Part shown: piece after piece, positions 54,670 to 61,463 of the stretch
Layout: every line of letters starts with the position of its first letter
How positions within the stretch are numbered: position 1 is the stretch's first letter
DNA from: Herpetosiphon giganteus
GTDB lineage: Bacteria > Chloroflexota > Chloroflexia > Chloroflexales > Herpetosiphonaceae
NCBI RefSeq assembly: GCF_016907925.1
Contig: NZ_JAFBCZ010000013.1
Span: 62,001-126,000, forward strand
Length of the DNA: 64,000 nucleotides
Direction: 5' to 3'
The notes under the pieces: generated by a model
Seen by the model: only the letters and a program-made list of their open reading frames with translations
Told to the model about the DNA's origin: nothing
Database searches by the model: none
Translations under genes and position numbers: made by a program

Positions 54670-54699
54670 CCTCACTAAGCTAGCGTATGCTTAGTGAGG
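54670..54699 (-). promoter_or_regulatory. Hairpin overlapping the GNAT ribosome-binding site
   Basis: Perfect 11-bp arms CCTCACTAAGC / GCTTAGTGAGG with an 8-nt loop. On the minus strand the 3' arm ends in AGTGAGG, followed by GTGTTGT and the ATG. It may terminate the upstream transcript or sequester the ribosome-binding site; no T-tract is present. Confidence 0.55.
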
Positions 54700-54743
54700 A
54701 TACTCGAAGCCCAATCAAAAAACTATCGTGCTTAAGCCTCAAT

Positions 54744-55688
54744 TTAGGCCGCCAGCAACACATTTGCTTGCTGACTAACCGATGTTAAATCAATCCGCAA
54801 CCAATCAATTGTGCCTTGCATCCAAGCCCGCAGATTTTCGATATAGTCGTTAACATCTAATTCAAATTCAGCATAATGTGGGCGTTCAGCGACAATCCGT
54901 TCAAAGGTAGCAACCTCGGTATAGCACATCTGCTCAATCCGCTCGATTGCCCGACTCCAAGTGCAATGCTCGCGCTCTTTGACCAGCACGGCAATATTTT
55001 GCGGCTCCACGGCGGTCAAATCGCGCTCAACAGAAGCAATATCGTGCATCCAACACACCACATTATTGGTAATTTCGCCCAAATGTTGGAAGGTTGCATC
55101 GTACTTAACCGAGGGTGGCAAGAGTTCAGCTTGGGCAAAATCTACAAAATCTAGCGTGCTAGTGGCAGCGCCAATCCGTTGATGCAACTCAATCGTGAGT
55201 TGTTTATTGATCGAAGGCTGGTAGGTAATGCAATACACATCGTACACCCAATCGTGCAGATAGGTGCTCAAGGTTTGGCCAAAGCGTTCGCGCCATTGAT
55301 GCGAGGTTACGCTAGCCATGCGCTGGCTCCAATCGGCAAACATGGCAATTAATGGCTCGTGAGCATAACGCGGCGTTGCGCCATTGAAAATATGCAGCAG
55401 ATCGTTGGTAAGGCTCGCAACAAATTCCGGCTGGCTAGTCAACGACCGAAACCATTGATCTTGCAAAAACAGCCAACTGCCCCAATCGAGAATTAAGCGA
55501 AAGCGCTCAGCACAGGCATGCGGATAGACCCGCGCCAACAAATGTGGCAAGCGCTGCCGCTGATATAAGCTCGCTTGGCCTTTAAAGCCATGGGTATATT
55601 GGCTCATCCATTGGCTGTGTTCAGCATACACGGCTTCTAGGTGAGGGTTAAGTTTCGATGTAAAAGGAAGTTGGATATTCACAAACAC
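54744..55688 (-). CDS. Class I terpene synthase-like protein with altered metal motifs
   Basis: A 314-residue all-helical protein matching bacterial class I terpene cyclases over its whole length. LPFTSKLNPHLEAV starts it, RLILDWGSWLFLQDQWF holds the position of the aspartate-rich motif, and HDIASVERD (215-223) that of the NSE triad, followed by NIAVLVKEREHCTWSRAIERI. YIENLRAWMQGTIDWL is the usual C-terminal helix. DDxxD is replaced by QDQWF, Asn of NSE by His, and the terminal RY pair is absent. The start is a GTG at about 55688, 7 nt after GGAGG. Confidence 0.8.
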   Translation of the reverse strand: MFVNIQLPFTSKLNPHLEAVYAEHSQWMSQYTHGFKGQASLYQRQRLPHLLARVYPHACAERFRLILDWGSWLFLQDQWFRSLTSQPEFVASLTNDLLHIFNGATPRYAHEPLIAMFADWSQRMASVTSHQWRERFGQTLSTYLHDWVYDVYCITYQPSINKQLTIELHQRIGAATSTLDFVDFAQAELLPPSVKYDATFQHLGEITNNVVCWMHDIASVERDLTAVEPQNIAVLVKEREHCTWSRAIERIEQMCYTEVATFERIVAERPHYAEFELDVNDYIENLRAWMQGTIDWLRIDLTSVSQQANVLLAA

Positions 55689-55799
55689 CACTTCACCTCC
55701 GCGATTGATCAAAAAAACATTAAAATTATTATGCTGATCCTAGCCGCAATTAACCATAGTGCCTTACTCCTAATCAGACCCCATGACATTCGGCGGTAC

Positions 55800-56040
55800 T
55801 AGAGTGTGAGTATTGGGCAAAGGATGAATTATGAGGGATGAAGGCAAAAGTCAGAAGGCAAAAGCTAATTAACCACGAATTGCACGAATTGCACGAATGA
55901 TTGTTTGATTGCTGTTGCCATAGCCCAAAGCCAATAGCCAAAACCCCATCTTCGCGATCTTCGCGGCCTTCGCGGTTTCCGTCCTTCGTGCGCTTCGTGG
56001 CCTTCGTGGCCTTCGTGGATCAAATGGTACAATCGCCAGC
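55800..56040. repeat. Intergenic simple repeats
   Basis: The gap between the divergent terpene-synthase-like and lipoprotein genes has GGATGAATTATGAGGGATG, CACGAATTGCACGAATTG and GCGATCTTCGCGGCCTTCGC strings, then CTTCGTGGCCTTCGTGGCC. No gene is seen. Confidence 0.6.
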
Positions 56041-56070
56041 AGCCGATAGCCTTATTTTTTGGAGGATTGC

Positions 56071-56733
56071 ATGCGTTTTTGGCCACTCTGGCTGATGATG
56101 TTGACCATTGGTTTGAGCAGTTGCGGGGCGAGTGCTCCACCATTGCCACCAGTCGCGCCCAACCAAGCCAACCAAATTTTGCTGCTCAACGAGCTTGATG
56201 GCATTGGGGCCAATAGCACAATCACTATCCTTGCACCCGCGCTGATCAGCCAATCGAACACGATTTTGGCTGGCTCACTTGAGCTTGGAGCCGAACCAAT
56301 TGCCTACCAGCCAGTGCTGGCCATCCCAGCGCAAACCTTGGCAATTACCAGCAATGTTACTGTATTACGCATCAATGGTGTGCTCAAAAGCCCAACTGAA
56401 CTTGAGCCAATCACGGTTAAACCAATTGAGCCAACCAACATCAGCCTTGGCGAGCTAAACCAGAATCTCGCTGTCTACAACAACCAAGTGTTGCGGCTCC
56501 ACGGCACGCTCTTGCTCAAAGATCAAGCAGCCTTGTTGGTCGAGGAAGTTGGCAGCGGCGGCGTTCCCACAGCCAATGCAGCCCAAATCACAGTTGCGCA
56601 AATTCCCAGCCAATCGCCACTCATTCAACAATTGCCAAATCAGCGAGGCAACATTCGCTACGGCCAACTGAGTTTAGTCGGCATGTTGCGCGGAAAAACC
56701 TTGCATGTTTTTTGGGTCGAAGCTCAGCCCTGA
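56071..56733 (+). CDS. Lipoprotein of unknown function
   Basis: A 220-residue predicted lipoprotein: MRFWPLWLMMLTIGLSSCGA has its lipobox Cys at residue 18, followed by a Pro-rich linker. The mature part contains an OB-fold-like stretch (NQVLRLHGTLLLKDQAALLVEE and GQLSLVGMLRGKTLHVFWVE). GGAGG is 6 nt before ATG 56071. A strong terminator follows. I do not recognise a named family. Confidence 0.75.
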   Translation: MRFWPLWLMMLTIGLSSCGASAPPLPPVAPNQANQILLLNELDGIGANSTITILAPALISQSNTILAGSLELGAEPIAYQPVLAIPAQTLAITSNVTVLRINGVLKSPTELEPITVKPIEPTNISLGELNQNLAVYNNQVLRLHGTLLLKDQAALLVEEVGSGGVPTANAAQITVAQIPSQSPLIQQLPNQRGNIRYGQLSLVGMLRGKTLHVFWVEAQP

Positions 56734-56753
56734 GCCAGAATCTTGCTGTATTT

Positions 56754-56790
56754 TAGCCCGTTTGCAGGCCAGCAAAATGGGCTATTTTTT
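56754..56790 (+). terminator. Intrinsic terminator after the lipoprotein gene
   Basis: TAGCCC plus TTTGC pair with GCAAA plus GGGCTA around a 6-nt loop, with a small internal bulge, and six T follow. It is about 20 bp past the stop. Confidence 0.9.
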
Positions 56791-56848
56791 ATGCGCCAAA
56801 TGTGCTACGCTTGAGGTTAAAAACTGTGTTCAGGCTGCGAGGCGAAGC

Positions 56849-57403
56849 ATGAAAGATTCTAAGTCGATGCCATTGATGCCGACTGCAACCACACCCCGAT
56901 CAACAGCCAATTTCTTGCAGGAATTGGTCAATGAGTCTGTGCCCAGCAGCCCAATTGCCAACTTGCCACGTCGCGCTGCGCCAATGGGCATGTACGAGCG
57001 CTGGCTAAGCACCTTGGCCTATCTCAGCATTTTTGGCTTGGCAGTATTAATCTGGTGGATTGGGGCACAGTTTACCTTGGCATTTTTGGCAGGGCTAGGC
57101 CTGAATTTAGCCGCGCTTGGCACTGCCCAATGGTTTATTCCAATCATCATCACAGCCATTGAAGTGGCATGTTGGCCGCGTCGCGCCATCAACCAACATG
57201 TGCTGGCGGTGTTTGCCTTGGTTGGTGGCTTAGATTTAATTACGAGTGTGATTGGCTGTGTGCGCTGGCTAAGCAACCAACAATTGCCGCTCTCTAGCGC
57301 ATGGCTCTGGATTTTTAGTGTCGTGATTGCAGCGCTGTGTGCATTTTGGCCCGAACGCTTGGCCCGCGCCGCAGTTGGCGAGCTGGGTCGTTTGTGGCGC
57401 TAA
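56849..57403 (+). CDS. Four-helix membrane protein of unknown function
   Basis: A 184-residue protein with a polar 50-residue N-terminus and about four hydrophobic helices (from STLAYLSIFGLAVLIWWIGA to WLWIFSVVIAALCAFW), ending RLARAAVGELGRLWR. The ATG at 56849 has GAGG 6-7 nt upstream; the longer frame runs back through the preceding terminator. No family is recognised. Confidence 0.7.
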   Translation: MKDSKSMPLMPTATTPRSTANFLQELVNESVPSSPIANLPRRAAPMGMYERWLSTLAYLSIFGLAVLIWWIGAQFTLAFLAGLGLNLAALGTAQWFIPIIITAIEVACWPRRAINQHVLAVFALVGGLDLITSVIGCVRWLSNQQLPLSSAWLWIFSVVIAALCAFWPERLARAAVGELGRLWR

Positions 57404-57478
57404 AGCTATCAGAGAACATAGAGCATAGAACATAGAGCATAGCTATAATGGCTTATTAGATTGACAACGAGTGGTGTG

Positions 57479-57582
57479 CCCTCTCCCACGGAACGCGGGC
57501 GAGGGGAGCCGACCTGTATATACCAACACATGATGGTAGAATCAGGGTGTTAAAACCCCTCGCCCGCTCCGTGGGAGAGGGG
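57479..57582. repeat. Family B inverted repeat pair
   Basis: CCCTCTCCCACGG...GCGGGCGAGGGG (57479-57506) and its inverse CCCCTCGCCCGCTCCGTGGG (57556-57582) flank 49 bp. CATAGAGCATAGAACATAG strings lie just before it (57418-57445). There is no gene in the 57404-57852 gap. Confidence 0.8.
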
Positions 57583-57642
57583 CTGGGGTGAGGGGATCAG
57601 GTCTTGGTTAACGCAATGAACCAGTACGCCTAGCTATTAAAA

Positions 57643-57690
57643 ACCACACCTACCCATGCTAAAAAGCTATGGATAGGTGTAGTTTGTTCG
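57643..57690 (+). terminator. Terminator-like hairpin
   Basis: ACCACACCTACCCAT pairs with ATGGATAGGTGTAGT (13 of 15) around an 11-nt loop and is followed by TTGTT. A short A-run precedes it, so it could work in both directions. Confidence 0.5.
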
Positions 57691-57852
57691 AGACCAGACC
57701 AAGAAAGCTATCGGAGGCTGCGTTGAATGTTGGCGTGTCGGATCAACAATCAACATCACCATAATAGCACAAAGGTTCTATTTTAGCAAGAGTTTTAATC
57801 AGCAAAATGGGACCAATTTTTAGAAGCTGAATCTGGATAAAGGTGGTTGGGC

Positions 57853-59262
57853 TTGGATGCTGAAGCAGTACAAATTGGGGCATTAATATTGGCCATGGCC
57901 TTAGTAGCCTTGATGTTTCGCCAACGCTTTGGCCGCGATTGGCGTGAATTTCGGCTGTGGCAAGCCCAACAACGCTCAATTCAGCCTGAACCAACCAAGA
58001 TTAGCCAATTTATGCCCTTGGCAACAGCGCTTGATGCGCGCACCTTGCCCAACGCTGGCACGGCTTTGCTCAATCCACCAGATGATTTGCGGGTGCTGGC
58101 TCACGAACTGCGCCAAAGCGAGAAACGCTTTGTGTTGCCTTTGGGTTGGCGTAGCGTTCAGGGCGTGGTTTCGTTGGTTCATGGCTCGCTGATCGACGAT
58201 TTTACCCATATTCAAGTGAGTGGCGCTACTGGCTGTGGCAAAGATGGCTGGGTGCGCACCGCCTTGCTCTATCTGTGTCTCACCAATCCTGCTGAGCACT
58301 TGCAATTAGCCTTGGTCGATGGCAAAGCTGGTTTGTCGTGGCTCGGCTGGCGCGAAAAAGCCCATGTCGCGTTATTCGCCGAGGCCGAACATGAATTAGC
58401 GCCTGCATTAACTTGGCTAACCGAGCAACGCTTGCAGCGCCAAAAAATCCTCAAAGCCGCCGAATGCGAGCGCTGGGAAGAATATCAAGGCCACGATCTG
58501 CCCTTACTGGTGGTATTTATTAGCGAATTGACTTTGCTTGAGCAAGCCCTGGGAGCCAAACAATTAGAACAATGGCTTAACAGCGAGTTGACCAGTGGCC
58601 GCGCCGCTGGCATTCGCTATATCATTGCGACTCAAACATTTAGCAATTTGAGCACGCGCTTTCGTTCACAAATTAGCTTGGCAGTGGCAGGCTATCAGCC
58701 ACGCGATGATGCAGATGAGCCAAATACGACCTTGCCAACCAAAGCCTTTCCCAGTAGCGCCTTGCCACCATCGCGCTTGCCTAGCCCACCAGCTGGCGCA
58801 GGCGTGTTTAGCTGTGTTCAAGGCCGCAATGCCTTGACCGTGCGCACCACATTCATCGATAAAACCCAACGCCAACAATTACTCAGCCTGTTGCCAACCC
58901 GCCAAACCGAGCTGCCAGCGCTTGAAGCTGCGCCCAGCAAGGTCACCAATTTACCAGTCGCCACCGAGCAGCCCTTGATTGCGCTAGCTCAAAGCCCAAG
59001 CCAAAGTTACAATCGTTATGATTTGGCGCAACTGTTGCTGCAATATCTCAATCGCCCCGAGCAATTGCTTGAGCACGGGCTTTTTCGTAGCGCATGTAGC
59101 ATCGAACACAAACGCTTGCGCAGCTATGCCGGCGTAGCGCGCCTGTTTTGGGGCAAAGATGCAGCTCCCAACAAAAGCCGCCTGATCAAGCAAGCCCTCG
59201 AGCGCCAAGCCAATCCTAACGAACAAGAAATGCTCGCCAATTTGCTCGGCACAGTTGCCTAG
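57853..59262 (+). CDS. FtsK/SpoIIIE-like membrane-tethered protein with changed Walker motifs
   Basis: A 469-residue protein with one N-terminal helix (about 7-22) and an FtsK/SpoIIIE-type RecA-fold domain. The order of motifs is that of FtsK: SGATGCGKDGW (124-133), LALVDGKAGLSWLGW (the LIDPK region), ELAPALTWLTEQRLQRQ, then LLVVFISELTLLEQ. The P-loop Ser/Thr is Asp and the Walker B aspartate is Ser, so ATP hydrolysis is doubtful. A C-terminal helical part has ARLFWGKDAAPNKSRLIKQAL. The start is uncertain (TTG 57853, six nt after AGGTGG, or TTG 57847). Confidence 0.7.
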   Translation: MDAEAVQIGALILAMALVALMFRQRFGRDWREFRLWQAQQRSIQPEPTKISQFMPLATALDARTLPNAGTALLNPPDDLRVLAHELRQSEKRFVLPLGWRSVQGVVSLVHGSLIDDFTHIQVSGATGCGKDGWVRTALLYLCLTNPAEHLQLALVDGKAGLSWLGWREKAHVALFAEAEHELAPALTWLTEQRLQRQKILKAAECERWEEYQGHDLPLLVVFISELTLLEQALGAKQLEQWLNSELTSGRAAGIRYIIATQTFSNLSTRFRSQISLAVAGYQPRDDADEPNTTLPTKAFPSSALPPSRLPSPPAGAGVFSCVQGRNALTVRTTFIDKTQRQQLLSLLPTRQTELPALEAAPSKVTNLPVATEQPLIALAQSPSQSYNRYDLAQLLLQYLNRPEQLLEHGLFRSACSIEHKRLRSYAGVARLFWGKDAAPNKSRLIKQALERQANPNEQEMLANLLGTVA

Positions 59263-59398
59263 ACCTCAATTGTGTGCTATAAAGGTTGTTAAATCTTTCA
59301 CAAAGATGATTAAACCAACACGCAGCACAACGTTCAAACACGGTACACTTTATGCAATGAATTGAGCAGCAAGTCAACGATCAATTGAGGAACGAGCG

Positions 59399-59827
59399 AT
59401 GCAAACTCTGCAAGCAGGCACTATCGTACCGAACTTTACGCTTCAAACCGCCATGGGCGAACGCTTCAGCCGTGGCGATCTGCGAGGCAAAGCCGCTTTG
59501 GTAATTGTATTTTTGCCCGCCAACGATGGCCTTAATCCCACTTATTTGGCCAATCTCAGCACGGCAGCCCAACGCTGGTCGCACGAGCAAAAAGCCTTGG
59601 TTATTTCTGCCGAAGCCTTGCCGCCAACCGAAGGCTTGACCGTGCTCCACGATCCTGAATCCAAGGTGCTAGCCCAATTTTTGGGCGAGGCCAAAGGCGG
59701 CTGGTTCATCACCGATCGTTATGGCGAGCTGTATGCTCAAGGTCAATCGCTCTCAACCGCCGATTTACCCAAACCAATGAGCCTCAGCGAATGGCTCGAA
59801 TATGTCAATATGCGCTGCGGAGGCTAG
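59399..59827 (+). CDS. Redoxin/AhpC-TSA-like protein without active-site cysteine
   Basis: A 142-residue thioredoxin-fold protein. LQAGTIVPNFTLQTAMGERFSRGDLRG is a peroxiredoxin/redoxin entry, and VIVFLPANDGLNPTY occupies the position of the peroxidatic loop but has no Cys. The single Cys is three residues from the end (MRCGG). Peroxidase activity of the usual type is therefore excluded. GAGGAACGAGCG precedes ATG 59399. Role unknown. Confidence 0.75.
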   Translation: MQTLQAGTIVPNFTLQTAMGERFSRGDLRGKAALVIVFLPANDGLNPTYLANLSTAAQRWSHEQKALVISAEALPPTEGLTVLHDPESKVLAQFLGEAKGGWFITDRYGELYAQGQSLSTADLPKPMSLSEWLEYVNMRCGG

Positions 59828-60300
59828 CACGAAATTATGAAGTATGAAGGATGAGGGAGGAAACGGAAGGATGAAGGATGAAGTATGAGGGAGGAAGTTT
59901 AAGAACATAGAGCATAGATGTAATGGTTCATTAGGTTAGCAACCATGGTTCATTCCCTCACCCCCAGCCCCTCTCCCACTGAACGCGGGCGAGGGGGGCA
60001 CTGGTTTTTACCGACGTATTGCGCAAGAACCATGGGATTAAAGCCCCTCGCCCGCCACGTGGGAGAGGAGTTGGGGTGAGGGGATCAGGGCGTCGTTAAT
60101 CCAATGTACCATTACACATAGAACATAGAGCATAATTCTAAAAATCTGTGGCAAAAAAACTTAACCTTCGCGCTCTTCGCGTCCTTCGTGGTTTCCAACC
60201 TTCGTATCCTTCGTGGATCAAGCGATTAACGCTGTGCAAGCATTAATCGCTTTTGTATTTAACAGAACAGGCGCAGATGCGATATGCTACAATGCCTAAG
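59828..60300. repeat. Intergenic repeats with a third family B inverted pair
   Basis: GGATGAAGGATGAAGTATGAGGG-type strings (59840-59890) are followed by a family B pair at 59954-60083 (CCCTCACCCCCAGCCCCTCT and the inverse GAGAGGAGTTGGGGTGAGGG). CATAGAACATAGAGCAT and CTTCGCGTCCTTCGTGG strings come next. No gene is seen in this 499-bp gap. Confidence 0.75.
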
Positions 60301-60326
60301 CTAGTTTTGGCGAGAAATAGGGCTGT

Positions 60327-61442
60327 ATGCAGATTGCAATTGATGCTAGTCGCTTGGCGGTTGGGCAGCGCACTGGCACCGAATCATATACCACCGAGTT
60401 AGTGCGTGCGTTGGCGCAAATCGATCGCAGCAACGATTATTGTTTGTATTTCAATCAATTCCCCGCAGCGTTGCCAGCACTGGGCCGCAATTGGCGGATT
60501 AAGCCAATTCCTGCGCCACGCTTGTGGACGCACCTGCGGCTTGGCCCAACATGGCAAATCGATCGCCCTGATGTGGCGTTTGTGCCAGCCCATGTGTTGC
60601 CAAGTTTGCCGCCGCGCCGAAGCGTCGTCACGATTCACGATTTGGGCTACGAACATCATCCAGAATCACATCCAGCCCGCCAGCGGTTGTATTTGCGCTA
60701 CTCAACCTTGTGGAGCACCCGCATGGCCAGCCAAATTATCGCGATCTCCGAGGCTACCAAACGCGATTTATTGCACTACACCGGCATTCCCGCCGCAAAA
60801 ATTAGCGTGGTCTATCACGGCGTGCACGAGCGTTTTCACCAGCATCCAGCCGAACAAAGCAAGGCCACAGCCGCCAAATATGGCTTGCATGGCGAATATT
60901 TGTTGTTTATCAGCACCATTCAACCACGCAAAAATCTGCTGCGCTTGATCGAAGCCTATGCTCAAGCCCGCCAACAATGCCCTGATTTGCCGATCTTGGC
61001 CCTCGGCGGCAAAACTGGCTGGCTGACCGAGCAAATCACCAAACAAGCCCAACAGTTAGGAATCAGCGAGCATGTGGCCTTTTTAGGCTATGTGGACGAT
61101 AACGATTTACCAGCCCTGCTCAGTGGTGCGACAATCTATCTGTTGCCATCGTTGTACGAGGGCTTTGGCATGACGGTGTTGGAAGCAATGGCCAGCGGCG
61201 TGCCCGTTATCACCAGCAAGGTCAGCAGTTTGCCCGAAGTTGCTGGCAATGCAGCATTGTTGGTCGAGCCAACCCAAACCGAAGCGATTGCCGCAGCGAT
61301 TGTGAGCCTTTGGCAAAACCCAGTTCAACGCCACGATTTGCGTGAGCGCGGCCTTGTATGGGCTAAACAATGGACATGGCAACGCTGCGCTGAACAAACA
61401 TTGGCGGTTCTAACCACGGTTGGCAACAATGGCTCATTCTAA
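60327..61442 (+). CDS. Glycosyltransferase, GT4 family (mannosyltransferase-like)
   Basis: A 371-residue GT-B enzyme. MQIAIDASRLAVGQRTGTESYTTELVRAL is the acceptor-domain start typical of GT4 mannosyl/rhamnosyltransferases; YHGVHERF, FISTIQPRKNLLRLIEAYA, FLGYVDDNDLPALLSGA and PSLYEGFGMTVLEAMASGVPVI mark the donor domain. It lies 21 bp before the kinase gene, so the two are probably co-transcribed. Confidence 0.9.
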   Translation: MQIAIDASRLAVGQRTGTESYTTELVRALAQIDRSNDYCLYFNQFPAALPALGRNWRIKPIPAPRLWTHLRLGPTWQIDRPDVAFVPAHVLPSLPPRRSVVTIHDLGYEHHPESHPARQRLYLRYSTLWSTRMASQIIAISEATKRDLLHYTGIPAAKISVVYHGVHERFHQHPAEQSKATAAKYGLHGEYLLFISTIQPRKNLLRLIEAYAQARQQCPDLPILALGGKTGWLTEQITKQAQQLGISEHVAFLGYVDDNDLPALLSGATIYLLPSLYEGFGMTVLEAMASGVPVITSKVSSLPEVAGNAALLVEPTQTEAIAAAIVSLWQNPVQRHDLRERGLVWAKQWTWQRCAEQTLAVLTTVGNNGSF

Positions 61443-61463
61443 ACAGCGGTGGCTGGAGGAAGC

